A stretch of DNA of 64,000 nucleotides from an uncultured Roseburia sp. (GCA_947642555.1 CANRSX010000019.1:31702-95701); one strand, 5' to 3'. Numbered from the stretch's first letter, positions 8,036-17,900 are shown. Numbers and translations are program-made. The notes: generated by a model not told the origin, from the sequence alone.

Positions 8036-9784
8036 TTGAATACAGAATGGTCATTAGACGGGATTTATAAGGGACTGGAAGATCCGGCCTATGAGAAAGA
8101 TTTTGCCGCGCTGTGCGACGCGCAGCGGGAATTCGCTGCATGCCTTGCGCGTGCAAAGGAGCAGGACTGGAAGGAACGCGCGGAGGGGCTGCTGTCCTGT
8201 CTGGAGGAGATCAGCCGGCTGGAGATGAAGCTCGGCGGTTATATCGCGCTGCGGCAGTCCGTGAACACGGAGGATGGGAATCTGATGGCGCAGATGAACC
8301 GCCTGATGAAGCTGGAGGCTGAACGGAAATCTACGGAGGCGGCGATGGAGAAGCTGCTTGCCGGGATCCCGGACGTGGATGCGCTGGCAAAGGAGAGTGA
8401 GATCATCGGGGCGTACCGGGCGTATCTCACACGGCTGAAAGAGAAATCGTCCCATCTGCTTTCCGATGAGGTGGAGGAGATGGTGTCCGCGATGAACATG
8501 AGCGGCGGCTCCGCGTGGGGACAGCTGCAGTCCTATCTGACCTCCACGGTGAAGGTGGAGTATGACGGCGGGCAGGTGACGCTCTCCCAGATCCGCAATC
8601 TCGCCTACAGCCCGGATCAGGCCACACGGAAGGCAGCCTATGAGGCGGAGCTGGCGGCTTATGATAAGATCGGTGACTCCGTCGCCTTTGCGCTGAACCA
8701 CATCAAAAACCAGGTGACGATGCTCGCCAGAAAGAGGGGCTATGATTCGCCGATTGCGATGACGTTAGAGCAGGCGCGGATGAAGCGTGAGACCTTGGAC
8801 GCCATGATGGAGGCGATCCGGGAGTATCTGCCGGTCTTTCACAGATACCTGCGCAAAAAGGGCGAGCTTCTGGGCCATGAAAACGGGCTTCCGTGGTATG
8901 ATCTGTTTGCGCCGGTCGGGAAGGCGGGACGCTCGTTTACGATTGAGGAGGCGAAGGAGTATCTGTGCGGGACCTTCCAGAGCTTTTCGCCGGAGATGTC
9001 CGCCATGATGAAGCAGGCGTTTGAGGAGGAGTGGATTGATTTTTACCCGAGGAAGGGAAAAGAGGGCGGCGCGTTCTGCGCGGGCGTCCCATGCTTAAAG
9101 CAGAGCAGGATCCTGACCAATTACGACGGGTATTTCGGCTCGATCGGAACGCTCGCGCATGAGCTCGGCCACGCGTTCCACAACCGTCAGGTCGAGAATG
9201 AGCGGCCGCTCAATCAGGATTATCCGATGCCGGTGGCGGAGACCGCATCCACGTTCAACGAGGTGCATCTGGGGCATTACGCGCTTCGCACCGCGACGGG
9301 GGAGGAGCGGTTAAATCTGCTCGAGAATGATTTAAAGGAGCAGACGCAGACGATCGTGGACATTTATTCCAGATATCTGTTTGAGACGGCGGTATTTGAG
9401 CAGAGTCAGGAAAAATTTCTGATGGCGGACGATTTAAAGGAGATGATGCTCGCCGCGCAGCGGGAAGCCTACGGCGACGGCCTGGATCCGTCCTGCCTGC
9501 ACCCGTATATGTGGGTCTGCAAGAGCCATTACTACAGCGCGGGCTTAAGCTTTTATAATTTCCCGTACGCGTTTGGCAATCTCTTTGCACTCGGTCTGTA
9601 TGCCCTGTTTTTAAAAGAGGGGGAGACGTTTGTCGGAAAATATAAGGAAATGCTGCGGGCGACCCCGTGCGTCACGATGGAGGAAGCGGGCGCGATGATG
9701 GGGATTGACCTGACGAAGAAGGCATTCTGGGAGGAAAGCCTTGCGCAGATCGCACAGAATGTGGAGGCGTTCTGCGAGATGTGA
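8036..9784 (+). CDS. pepF: Oligoendopeptidase F, M3B family zinc metallopeptidase
   Basis: A 582-residue cytoplasmic peptidase that would hydrolyse short peptides, fitting a genome that also imports oligopeptides. The zinc site HELGH has His375, Glu376 and His379. Glu409 in TASTFNEV is the likely third ligand. The N-terminal oligoendopeptidase F helical domain precedes the catalytic domain, and the length is normal for the family (about 560-600). The start is an unusual TTG at 8036, chosen because GAAGGAGGAG lies at the right distance and no ATG is available before the conserved N-terminus. Confidence 0.94.
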   Translation: MNTEWSLDGIYKGLEDPAYEKDFAALCDAQREFAACLARAKEQDWKERAEGLLSCLEEISRLEMKLGGYIALRQSVNTEDGNLMAQMNRLMKLEAERKSTEAAMEKLLAGIPDVDALAKESEIIGAYRAYLTRLKEKSSHLLSDEVEEMVSAMNMSGGSAWGQLQSYLTSTVKVEYDGGQVTLSQIRNLAYSPDQATRKAAYEAELAAYDKIGDSVAFALNHIKNQVTMLARKRGYDSPIAMTLEQARMKRETLDAMMEAIREYLPVFHRYLRKKGELLGHENGLPWYDLFAPVGKAGRSFTIEEAKEYLCGTFQSFSPEMSAMMKQAFEEEWIDFYPRKGKEGGAFCAGVPCLKQSRILTNYDGYFGSIGTLAHELGHAFHNRQVENERPLNQDYPMPVAETASTFNEVHLGHYALRTATGEERLNLLENDLKEQTQTIVDIYSRYLFETAVFEQSQEKFLMADDLKEMMLAAQREAYGDGLDPSCLHPYMWVCKSHYYSAGLSFYNFPYAFGNLFALGLYALFLKEGETFVGKYKEMLRATPCVTMEEAGAMMGIDLTKKAFWEESLAQIAQNVEAFCEM

Positions 9785-9821
9785 GCAGTGAGATACACTG
9801 GGATAAGAAAGGGGAAGAAAA

Positions 9822-10949
9822 ATGGAAGATTTAAAGAAAATGATGCCGAAGAAGCTTGGATTTGGATGTATGCGCCTGCCGGTGATAAACGGTAAGACGG
9901 AGGACATCGACGACGCGGCCTTCTGCCGGATGGCGGACGCCTATATAGAGCAGGGCTTCAAATATTTTGACACGGCCTATCCGTACCACAATCAGAAGTC
10001 CGAGGAGGCGGTGCGCCGCTGCGTCGTGGAGCGCTACGACAGAGACCGCTTCTTCCTGGCGGACAAGATGCCGGTCTGGCTGATTGAGAAGGAGGAGGAC
10101 TGCCAGAAGCATTTTGACATTCAGCTGGAGCGCTGCGGGGTGGAATATTTTGATTTCTATCTGCTGCACGCGCTCAGTAAGGACCGTGTGGCGGATATTG
10201 AGAAGAAGGGTGTGTTCGAGTTCGCGCAGAGGATGAAGGCGGAGGGGAAGATCCGTCACATCGGATTCTCCTTCCATGACACGGCGGATGTGCTGGACGA
10301 CATTTTAACCCGTCACCCGGAGATGGAGTTTGTGCAGCTGCAGATCAACTATTACGACTGGGATTCCGCGACGGTGCAGTCCGGGAAGTGCTATGAGACG
10401 GCGGTAAAGCACGGCGTCCCGGTGATCGTGATGGAGCCGGTGCGGGGCGGCACGCTGGCCAGCCTGCACGGGGAGCCCGCGAAGCTGCTTCAGGGGCTGG
10501 ATGCCGAAGCGTCCTTTGCCTCCTGGGCGATCCGCTACGCAGCCTCTCTGGAAAACGTGATGGTGGTCTTAAGCGGCATGTCGAACGAGGAGCAGATGCT
10601 CGACAATATTTCCTATATGAAGGATTTCAAACCGCTGACGGATGCCGAGAAGGATACGGTCGCAAAAGTGGTGGAGGAGCTGGCGAAAATGCCGACGATC
10701 GCCTGTACGAAGTGCCGATACTGCGTGGAGGGCTGCCCGAAGAAGATCGTGATCCCGGATGTCTTTGACGATTACAACCTGACCGTGCAGTTCGGGATGA
10801 GCGATGCGCGAAAGGAGAGCTATAAATTCCACACGGCGGAGAAAGGAAAGGCGGACGACTGCATCCGTTGCGGCAAATGTGAGGAGCAGTGCCCGCAGCA
10901 CTTACCGATCCGCGATCTGCTGGTAAAAGTGGCAGAGACATTCGCGTAA
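9822..10949 (+). CDS. Aldo/keto reductase with C-terminal ferredoxin domain
   Basis: A 375-residue fusion of an aldo/keto reductase barrel (residues 1 to about 285) and a two-cluster ferredoxin-like tail. The barrel shows the catalytic residues in FDTAYPYHNQKSEEAV (Asp, Tyr), LADKMP (Lys) and LLHAL (His). The tail has CxxCxxCxxxCP twice, at Cys295/298/301/305 and Cys347/350/353/357, expected to bind two 4Fe-4S clusters. This architecture is widespread in anaerobes. The physiological substrate is not known from sequence. The start at 9822 has GAAAGGGGA upstream. Confidence 0.92.
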   Translation: MEDLKKMMPKKLGFGCMRLPVINGKTEDIDDAAFCRMADAYIEQGFKYFDTAYPYHNQKSEEAVRRCVVERYDRDRFFLADKMPVWLIEKEEDCQKHFDIQLERCGVEYFDFYLLHALSKDRVADIEKKGVFEFAQRMKAEGKIRHIGFSFHDTADVLDDILTRHPEMEFVQLQINYYDWDSATVQSGKCYETAVKHGVPVIVMEPVRGGTLASLHGEPAKLLQGLDAEASFASWAIRYAASLENVMVVLSGMSNEEQMLDNISYMKDFKPLTDAEKDTVAKVVEELAKMPTIACTKCRYCVEGCPKKIVIPDVFDDYNLTVQFGMSDARKESYKFHTAEKGKADDCIRCGKCEEQCPQHLPIRDLLVKVAETFA

Positions 10950-10976
10950 AAGGACAGATATCTGCAAAAAAGGAAC

Positions 10977-11002
10977 TCCCCGGTCGGTACGCCGATCGGG
11001 GA
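10977..11002. other. Stable hairpin between reductase and alpha-galactosidase genes
   Basis: Arms 10977-10987 and 10992-11002 form an 11-bp stem with one G-T pair around a TACG tetraloop. No T tract follows, so it is not a clear intrinsic terminator. It may protect mRNA ends or mark a weak terminator. Confidence 0.4.
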
Positions 11003-11047
11003 AGTGTACTGCCATGAGGCCGTGGCGTTCTGGCGGGGAGGAAAAAT

Positions 11048-13441
11048 ATGATTACGGAAAAGAACGGGGTCTTTGCGCTGGAGACAGCGCAGACCTCCTA
11101 TGTGTTTGGCGTGACGGAAACGGGGCACTTAGAGCATCTGCATTACGGGAGGAGGATCCATTTCCGAAATGACGCGCCGCTGCGGGAAAAGCACGCGTTT
11201 GCGCCGGGGAATACGATTTATTATGACGATGCGCACAAGGGCTTTAGCCTGGAGGACGCGTGCCTGGAGATGTCCTCTTTCGGAAAAGGGGATATCAGGG
11301 AGACGTTTGTCGAGATCGCGTATGAGGACGGCAGCTTCACGTCGGATTTTCTCTATGATTCGCACGAGATCACGGAGACGAAGCCGGAATATGCCACACT
11401 GCCGGGCTCTTATGCGGAGGACGGGAGGGTGGAGCATCTTACCGTCCGGTTGAAGGAGAGACGGCACGGGCTGATCCTGGAGCTGCACTATCATGTTTAC
11501 CCGGAATGCGATGTGATCACGCGCAGCGCAAAGCTGATCAATGAGAGCGGGGCGCCGGTGACACTTCGGCGTCTTTTCAGTCTGATGCTGGATTTTCCGA
11601 CGCCGGATTACGTGTTTACCACCTTCACCGGCGGCTGGGCCAGGGAGATGCGGCGCACGGATGTAAGGGTGCGGGCGGGCAGGCATGTGAACGCCTCGTA
11701 TGCGGGGGTGTCTTCCAGCCGGGCGAATCCCTTTGTCATGCTCTCGGAGCCGCATACGACCGAGGATGCGGGGAACTGCTGGGGAATCAACCTGATTTAC
11801 AGCGGGAATCACTATGAGTCCGTGGAGGTCAGCAGCTTCGGTAAGACGAGGCTTGCCGCCGGGATCAATCCGCAGTCCTTTTCCTGGAACTTAAAGCCAG
11901 GGGAGTCGTTTGAGGCGCCGGAGGGCGTGATGACATTTTCACACGAGGGCTTTAACGGGATGAGCCGTCACATGCACCGCTTTGTGCGGGAGCACATCGT
12001 GCGGGGGTCCTGGAAGAAGAAGGAGCGCCCGGTGCTGTTAAACAGCTGGGAGGCGGCCTATTTTGACATCGACGAGAGAAAGCTCCTTAAGCTGGCGAAG
12101 GCCGGGAAGGATGCGGGGATTGAGCTTTTCGTCGTGGACGACGGGTGGTTCGGGACCCGCACGGACGACACGCGCTCGCTCGGCGACTGGTCGGTCAATG
12201 AAAAGAAGCTCCCGGGCGGTTTAAAACGTCTCTGCGAAAAGGTGTGTGCGCTCGGGCTCTCCTTTGGCGTCTGGGTGGAGCCTGAGATGGTAAATGTGAA
12301 CAGCGACCTCTACCGCGCGCATCCCGATTGGGCGGTGGATATCCCGGGGAGGGATCATTCCGAGGGGCGGAACCAGCGGATCCTCGACCTGACAAACCCG
12401 GCGGTGCAGGATTATATCATAGAGACGATGTCAGAGGTCTTCGGTTCGGCGGAGATTTCCTATGTGAAATGGGACATGAACCGGATCTTTTCGGATGTGT
12501 ATTCGAAATATCTGGCGCCAGAGCAGCAGGGGGAGGTCTTCCACCGCTATGTCTGCGGGCTGTACCGCTGCATGAAGGAGCTGACCGCGCGTTTCCCGGA
12601 TATCCTCTTTGAGGGCTGCAGCTCGGGCGGCAACCGCTTTGACCTGGGGATCCTGTGCTGTTTTCCGCAGATCTGGGCCAGCGATAACACGGACGCGCTC
12701 TGCCGTGCCGAGATTCAGAACGGCTACAGCTACGGCTATCCGATGTCTGTGGTCAGCGCCCATGTCTCGGCCTGCCCGAATCATCAGACGCTGCGCAGCA
12801 CGCCGCTCTGGACGCGGTTTTCTGTGGCGGCGTTCGGCGTGTTCGGATATGAGTGCAATTTCTGTGATATGGAAAAAGAGCAGCTTCAGACGATAAGGGA
12901 GCAGATTGCGCTGTATAAAAAGTGGCGCAGGGTGCTGCAGTTTGGAGATTTTTACCGCGGAAGGAGTTTTGCCGAGGCAGATGGTGACGGATATCACTCG
13001 GCCATCGGCATAAACAGTCAGAACACGATGGAGTGGACCTGCGTGTCGCCGGATCAGACAAAAGCGGTGGGGATGCTGTTCCAGAAGCTGGTGGTGCCGA
13101 ATGATTCCTTTGCATATTACCGGGCAAAGGGGTTAAAGGAGAATCTGCGCTACCATTTTTACAACTGTAAACAGAACTATAATCTGAAAGATTTTGGGGG
13201 ACTGGTCAATATGATCGCGCCGATCCATATAAAACAGGATTCCCTGGTGGAGTCGCTCGCGGCGAAGCTTGTGAAGCTGGAGGGGGAGACGGAGGATACC
13301 CTCGTCTTCGGCGATACGCTGATGTACCACGGCGTGAAGCTGAAACAGGCGTTCGGGTCCGTCGGCTTCGGAAACGATACGCGTGTGATGCAGGATTTCG
13401 GCTCCCGGATCTATTTTATGGAGGGTACTGAAATACTATGA
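11048..13441 (+). CDS. Alpha-galactosidase, glycoside hydrolase family 36
   Basis: A 797-residue enzyme expected to release terminal alpha-linked galactose from melibiose- or raffinose-type sugars in the cytoplasm (no signal peptide). Domains in order are an N-terminal beta-sandwich, a TIM barrel and a C-terminal beta domain. The predicted nucleophile is Asp476 in YVKWDMNR and the acid/base is Asp546 in WASDNTDA. Both motifs are diagnostic of GH36, as is VVDDGWFGTR. It is somewhat longer than many bacterial members. It overlaps the next gene, a sugar symporter, by four bases (ATGA), so uptake and hydrolysis are translationally coupled. ATG 11048 is preceded by GGGGAGG. Confidence 0.94.
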   Translation: MITEKNGVFALETAQTSYVFGVTETGHLEHLHYGRRIHFRNDAPLREKHAFAPGNTIYYDDAHKGFSLEDACLEMSSFGKGDIRETFVEIAYEDGSFTSDFLYDSHEITETKPEYATLPGSYAEDGRVEHLTVRLKERRHGLILELHYHVYPECDVITRSAKLINESGAPVTLRRLFSLMLDFPTPDYVFTTFTGGWAREMRRTDVRVRAGRHVNASYAGVSSSRANPFVMLSEPHTTEDAGNCWGINLIYSGNHYESVEVSSFGKTRLAAGINPQSFSWNLKPGESFEAPEGVMTFSHEGFNGMSRHMHRFVREHIVRGSWKKKERPVLLNSWEAAYFDIDERKLLKLAKAGKDAGIELFVVDDGWFGTRTDDTRSLGDWSVNEKKLPGGLKRLCEKVCALGLSFGVWVEPEMVNVNSDLYRAHPDWAVDIPGRDHSEGRNQRILDLTNPAVQDYIIETMSEVFGSAEISYVKWDMNRIFSDVYSKYLAPEQQGEVFHRYVCGLYRCMKELTARFPDILFEGCSSGGNRFDLGILCCFPQIWASDNTDALCRAEIQNGYSYGYPMSVVSAHVSACPNHQTLRSTPLWTRFSVAAFGVFGYECNFCDMEKEQLQTIREQIALYKKWRRVLQFGDFYRGRSFAEADGDGYHSAIGINSQNTMEWTCVSPDQTKAVGMLFQKLVVPNDSFAYYRAKGLKENLRYHFYNCKQNYNLKDFGGLVNMIAPIHIKQDSLVESLAAKLVKLEGETEDTLVFGDTLMYHGVKLKQAFGSVGFGNDTRVMQDFGSRIYFMEGTEIL

Positions 13442-14967
13442 CAAAACGTAATCTGATCTTTTTCCCGCTGGGAACCGTCGGGCGGGATGCGGTGTACAGC
13501 CTGATCAACAGCTATCTGCTGACGTTTGTGCTCTTTACGCATCCCCTAAACGGGGCGCAGGTGGCGGCGATCACCGGCATCATGGTGGCGGCGAGAGTAT
13601 TTGACGCGTTAAATGATCCGGTGATGGGAAATATCATTGAGCGAACCCATACAAAATACGGAAAATTCAAGCCCTGGATCGTGGCGGGCATGATATCTAC
13701 ATCCATAGTGATTTATCTGATGTTCAATGTCCGGCTGTCCGGCTGGAGCTTTGTGTGGTTCTTCGGGGCGATGTATTTTGCGTTCAGCATCGCCTATACG
13801 ATGGGGGATATCTCCTACTGGGGCATGATCCCGGCGCTCGGCTCGGATGCGGATACCAGAAATCAGTTTACCTCCCGCACGACCTTGTTTGCGGGGATCG
13901 GCGGCACTCTGGCGTCGATCCTGATCCCGCTGTTTACGGCAGGCGCGATGGCGATCGGCGGCAGCACAGAGGTGGCCTACGGGCGGATCGCGCTGGTGAT
14001 CGCGATTCTGGCGCCGCTTTTTCTGCTGTTTACGCTGTTCGGGGTGCATGAGAGAAGGGAGACGCCGGCAGCAGGCGCAGATAAGGCGGCAAAATCCGGC
14101 GATGCCATGACCGCGGGCAAAACGGAACGGTTTTCCCTGGCCGGGGTGTTCCGGACGATCGCAAGAAACGACCAGCTGGTGTGGATCGCGGTGATTTTTC
14201 TGATCCAGCAGGTCGGAAACGGGCTGGTGATCGGCGGGCTGGGATCGACCTACATCTATTTTACCTACGGCTATGACGGCGGGCTGTATTCCCTGTTTAA
14301 CACGGTGGGCATGTCGGCCACGGCGTTTCTGATGATCTTTTATCCGGCGATCGGAAGGCGCGTTCACAGAAAAAAGCTGATGGGGATCATGGCGGCGCTC
14401 TCCGCCGCAGGCTATGTGCTGATGCTGGCGTCCCTGATGTTCGGCGCGGGAATGGCAGGGTACTGGATGCTGCTGATCGGATATATGGTATCCAACTTCG
14501 GACAGTACTGCTATTATCTGATCATGATGATCTCGATTATGAATACAGTCGAGTATAACGAATATAAGTTTGGCACGCGGGACGAAGGGATCATCACCTC
14601 ACTGCGCCCGTTTATCACCAAGCTCGGATCCGCGCTGATCGTGGCGCTCACCTCGGCGATTTATCTGATCTTTGGCGTCACGGGCTATACGAATGAGATC
14701 TCCGGGCTCGAGCAGCAGTGCGCGCAGGGCCTGATCACGGAGGAGGAGAAGCTGACCGCGATCTCGGGCGTGATCTTCGGCACGACGGGCGGCGCATATG
14801 GCGGCGTGTCGGCGGGACAGAGCAGGGGGCTGCTTGTCACGATGACCGTGATCCCGTGCGCGCTGATGCTGATCTCGTATGTTATGTATAAGAAAAAGTA
14901 CCGGCTTGACGAGGAGGAGTATGACCGGATCTGCGGGGAGTTAGAGCGGCGGAGAGGACAGGTGTAA
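13438..14967 (+). CDS. Sugar:cation symporter, GPH (MelB-like) family
   Basis: A 509-residue, 12-helix transporter of the glycoside-pentoside-hexuronide:cation symporter family, related to MelB. Early helices carry the conserved N-D-P motif (FDALNDPVMGNIIERTHTKYG), the cytoplasmic signature after helix 2. The gene starts inside the last codons of the alpha-galactosidase gene, pointing to galactosides as substrate (inference from context). A large loop near residues 200-235 separates the two halves. It ends just before a bidirectional terminator. Confidence 0.92.
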   Translation: MTKRNLIFFPLGTVGRDAVYSLINSYLLTFVLFTHPLNGAQVAAITGIMVAARVFDALNDPVMGNIIERTHTKYGKFKPWIVAGMISTSIVIYLMFNVRLSGWSFVWFFGAMYFAFSIAYTMGDISYWGMIPALGSDADTRNQFTSRTTLFAGIGGTLASILIPLFTAGAMAIGGSTEVAYGRIALVIAILAPLFLLFTLFGVHERRETPAAGADKAAKSGDAMTAGKTERFSLAGVFRTIARNDQLVWIAVIFLIQQVGNGLVIGGLGSTYIYFTYGYDGGLYSLFNTVGMSATAFLMIFYPAIGRRVHRKKLMGIMAALSAAGYVLMLASLMFGAGMAGYWMLLIGYMVSNFGQYCYYLIMMISIMNTVEYNEYKFGTRDEGIITSLRPFITKLGSALIVALTSAIYLIFGVTGYTNEISGLEQQCAQGLITEEEKLTAISGVIFGTTGGAYGGVSAGQSRGLLVTMTVIPCALMLISYVMYKKKYRLDEEEYDRICGELERRRGQV

Positions 14968-15004
14968 CATAGGGAAAGCTCCCCCGTGAACGGTCCTTAT
15001 GTTG

Positions 15005-15039
15005 AAAAAAAGCAGTTCACACAGGTGAGCTGCTTTTTT
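15005..15039. terminator. Bidirectional intrinsic terminator between convergent operons
   Basis: Stem 15011-15020 with 15025-15034 (AGCAGTTCAC / GTGAGCTGCT) is flanked by an A run at 15005-15010 and a T run at 15034-15039. It therefore works for both the galactoside operon on the plus strand and ktrA on the minus strand. Confidence 0.88.
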
Positions 15040-15043
15040 ACGG

Positions 15044-15694
15044 CTATAACCGCCGCACAATCTGTTCGATATCCCTCTGATGTCCGATCACCATCAGATG
15101 CTCATCCTTCTGAAAGACATAATCGGGTCCCGGCATGATCTTCATCCCGCCTTCGTCCTTGACGCCGATGATATTTGCGTTGTAGGCTGCGCGGACATTG
15201 GCGTCTTTGATGGAGTGGCCGATCCATTCCGGCAGCGGTGCGATCTCATAGATCGAGTAGCCGTTGTCCAGCTCCACGTAGTCAAAAACCTGGTTTGCGG
15301 AGAAGCGCACGGCCACTTTTTCCGAGATATCACGGTCCGGGTAGATGACCTCATCCGCGCCGTTTTTTAACAGGAACTTCGCGTGAATATCGCGGTTGGC
15401 CTTGCTGACGACGTACTTTGCGCCCAGCTCCTTTAACTGGCTGGTAATCTCAAGGCTGCTCTGAAAATTGCTGCCGATGCAGACGAAGCAGATGTCAAAA
15501 TTGCCGACTCCGAGACTTTTTAACACCTTCTCATTGGTACAGTCGCCGATCTTTGCGCTGACCACATGGGGCAGCAGGTCCTCGAGCTTCGCCTCGTCCT
15601 CGTCGACGATCATAATCTCGTTGTCCAGCCGGGAGAGGTCCATACACAGATGCGTGCCAAAACGTCCGAGTCCGATAATTAAAATTGATTTCAT
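15044..15694 (-). CDS. ktrA: Potassium uptake regulatory subunit KtrA (RCK domain)
   Basis: A 216-residue cytoplasmic gating ring subunit of a Ktr potassium channel-like transporter. The N-terminal RCK-N Rossmann fold begins MKSILIIGLGRFG and shows the GxGxxG nucleotide-binding loop and the acidic VDEDE at the end of strand 2. The C-terminal RCK-C domain follows from about residue 135. It binds ATP/ADP or NAD(H) to control the membrane subunit. It lies directly downstream of ktrB on the same strand, 41 bases away, in a two-gene operon. Confidence 0.93.
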   Translation of the reverse strand: MKSILIIGLGRFGTHLCMDLSRLDNEIMIVDEDEAKLEDLLPHVVSAKIGDCTNEKVLKSLGVGNFDICFVCIGSNFQSSLEITSQLKELGAKYVVSKANRDIHAKFLLKNGADEVIYPDRDISEKVAVRFSANQVFDYVELDNGYSIYEIAPLPEWIGHSIKDANVRAAYNANIIGVKDEGGMKIMPGPDYVFQKDEHLMVIGHQRDIEQIVRRL

Positions 15695-15735
15695 CGTATA
15701 TCCTCATTTCCGCAGCCCTATGGCTGCTTTTTATT

Positions 15736-17076
15736 TTATCCGATACTGATCTGTTCCACGGGCTGCATCACATGCGCCGTCTTCTTGTGGTCGGTGAAGG
15801 AGAGCGCAAAGGAAAGGCTTCCAAGCCGTCCGATATACATCAGAAAGGCGATGATGACCTGCGAGGTCAGATTCAGCTCTCCGGTGAGACCGGTCGTCAT
15901 ACCGACCGTGCAGACCGCCGAAACCACCTCAAAGAGCACATCCCCGATCGGAAAATTCTGAATGCTGCAGATGACAAGCGTCGCTACAAGGCTGCAGGTT
16001 AAGTAGGTGCACAAAAGGGCGCTGGCTTTCGTCACGGTCGCGTCATCGATGCGTCTGCCGAAAATATTGGTCCCCATTGAGCGGGAGAGCGTGGAGCGCA
16101 GATGCAGCAGCAGGACAAAAACCGTGGCCATCTTAAGGCCGCCTGCCGTGGAGCCGGAGCCTCCGCCGATAAACATCAGGATGATGGTGAGCAGCCTGCC
16201 GCCTTCCGAGAGCGCGCCGGTGTCCGTGGTGTTAAAGCCCGCGGTGCGCGGCGTGACCGCGCAGAAAAACGAACTGCACAGCTTTGCAGGCAGATCCATG
16301 CCCGCGAACAGGCGGTTCCCCTCGATCAGATAAAACAGCAGCATACCGCCGAATACCAGAAAGGCTGAGGCGGCAAGCACCATTTTCGTCTGCAGGGCAT
16401 ATTTGCGGAAGTGAAGCTTATGCCGTGCGAGGTCGCTCCAGACGATAAAGCCGAGCCCGCCGGTCAGGATAAGCATTCCCAGCGTCACCGTGACAACCGG
16501 GTCGTCGTAATATGCGGTAAAGGAAGAAAACTGCTCGTAGCGTCCCATCAGGTCAAAGCCCGCGTTGCAGAAGGCGGAGACGGAATGGAAGATTCCGTAA
16601 TAAATGCTCTGCCAGAACCCCATCTTCGGATAAAACCGGATGGCCAGAATCACCGCGCCCGCTCCCTCAAAAAAGAAGGTGCCGCGGATGACCAGCCGGA
16701 TTAAGCGGACGACACCGCCGATGTCAAGGACATTAAAGCTTTCCCGGATCCAGCCGCGCTGCTTTAAGCCGATGCGGCGGCGCAGCATGAGGGAGACCGC
16801 GGTACCGATCGTGATGAAGCCGAGGCCGCCGACCTGGATCAGACAGAGCAGTACGATCTGTCCGAACATGGACCAGTGCGTCCAGGTATCGACCAGGATC
16901 AGCCCGGTCACGCAGGAGGCGCTGGTCGAGGTAAAAAGCGCGGTCATAAACGGCGTGACCTCCCCGCTCCTCGAGGAGACCGGCAGCATTAAGAGAAAGG
17001 CGCCGAGCATGATCAGCAGAAAAAAGCCGACTGCGATCAGCTGCATGCCGGATAGTTTTTTAAAAAGAGCCTGCAT
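15736..17076 (-). CDS. ktrB: Potassium transporter membrane subunit KtrB (TrkH family)
   Basis: A 446-residue membrane protein of the TrkH/KtrB superfamily with four M1-P-M2 repeats. Pore-loop-like segments include TSASCVTGL, SVSAFCNAGFD, TPRTAGFNT and AVCTVGMTTGL, each with the Gly expected in the selectivity filter. Its length is the KtrB size rather than the longer TrkH. The start has CGGAGGAA upstream on the minus strand. It is transcribed away from the gene at 17211 from a shared AT-rich intergenic region. Confidence 0.93.
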   Translation of the reverse strand: MQALFKKLSGMQLIAVGFFLLIMLGAFLLMLPVSSRSGEVTPFMTALFTSTSASCVTGLILVDTWTHWSMFGQIVLLCLIQVGGLGFITIGTAVSLMLRRRIGLKQRGWIRESFNVLDIGGVVRLIRLVIRGTFFFEGAGAVILAIRFYPKMGFWQSIYYGIFHSVSAFCNAGFDLMGRYEQFSSFTAYYDDPVVTVTLGMLILTGGLGFIVWSDLARHKLHFRKYALQTKMVLAASAFLVFGGMLLFYLIEGNRLFAGMDLPAKLCSSFFCAVTPRTAGFNTTDTGALSEGGRLLTIILMFIGGGSGSTAGGLKMATVFVLLLHLRSTLSRSMGTNIFGRRIDDATVTKASALLCTYLTCSLVATLVICSIQNFPIGDVLFEVVSAVCTVGMTTGLTGELNLTSQVIIAFLMYIGRLGSLSFALSFTDHKKTAHVMQPVEQISIG

Positions 17077-17105
17077 GGGTTTTTCCTCCGAATATGATTT
17101 TTCGG

Positions 17106-17134
17106 TTGTGAAACATTTTCCAAAATATTATAAT
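17106..17134 (+). promoter_or_regulatory. Probable housekeeping promoter
   Basis: TTGTGA at 17106-17111 and a perfect TATAAT at 17129-17134 are 17 bases apart and face the gene at 17211. The AT-rich -10 region is nearly palindromic and may also serve ktrB in the other direction. Confidence 0.55.
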
Positions 17135-17210
17135 ATGATCAGGAACGTTTGTACATAGCGGAAAAAAGTTTTTCCGGTTTTTGCAGACGGAAAGGAATGG
17201 TGAAAAAAGG

Positions 17211-17900
17211 ATGCAGTATATCATAATCTGGCTGGCAGTCATTGTGTTCTCCGTCGTTTTTCAGACGGTAAGGCAGAACAAAAATGCGCAGACCGGCGGC
17301 AGACAGAATCCCGGGCAGCAGTGGCAGCGCCCCGGCCAGCCGGGGAGGACGCAGCAGTACGGCGCTCCGGGGCGTTACGGAGCGTCGGGGCAGGGAGGAA
17401 GCCAGCCGCGCTACGGGAATCCGGGCCGGGCGGGAGGCGGCACGGGACAGCAGGCGCAGCAGGAGTTAAAAAACCGCCTGCAGCAGCGCTATGGAAGTCC
17501 GGCAGGGCGACCGGGAGGCGCACCCTCCGGCGGACGGCCAGGCGGAAATCAGCCGCGCGGTGCATATCAGGGCCGACCGGTCGGGAACCAGCCGCGCGGC
17601 GGGCAGCAGAAAGCCGCACCCTCCGGCGGACGGCAGGCACAGGGCGACATCTTAAGCCGCGCGGCTGCGAATGTTCGTGAGAATGAGAAGGATGAGCTGG
17701 AGCTTCTGATGAATGCGTCGGGCGGACTTACCGGGAACCTGTACGACTGTGTGAGCCTGCCCGGTGTGACGGATTTAAGAGAATCCAGCGAGCTGATGCG
17801 GGAGGTTGCCGACCTGATGATCATGGGATATCAGGTACAGCCGGTTTCTACGCGCGATTTTGTCGCGGAGGGCGTGGAGATGCTGGGACAATATGAGTGA
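17211..17900 (+). CDS. Membrane-anchored low-complexity (Gly/Gln/Arg/Pro-rich) protein
   Basis: A 229-residue protein of unknown function. Residues 1-18 form a hydrophobic N-terminal anchor. Residues about 20-145 are a disordered low-complexity stretch of G, Q, R, P and S with repeated PGR, GGRPGG and NQPRG units, resembling RGG-type disordered regions. Residues about 148-229 are a compact helical domain starting DILSRAAANVRENEKDELELL. ATG 17211 is preferred over a TTG at 17181, although the purine-rich site is imperfectly spaced. It is followed directly by a DUF1653 gene and is probably co-transcribed. Confidence 0.75.
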   Translation: MQYIIIWLAVIVFSVVFQTVRQNKNAQTGGRQNPGQQWQRPGQPGRTQQYGAPGRYGASGQGGSQPRYGNPGRAGGGTGQQAQQELKNRLQQRYGSPAGRPGGAPSGGRPGGNQPRGAYQGRPVGNQPRGGQQKAAPSGGRQAQGDILSRAAANVRENEKDELELLMNASGGLTGNLYDCVSLPGVTDLRESSELMREVADLMIMGYQVQPVSTRDFVAEGVEMLGQYE

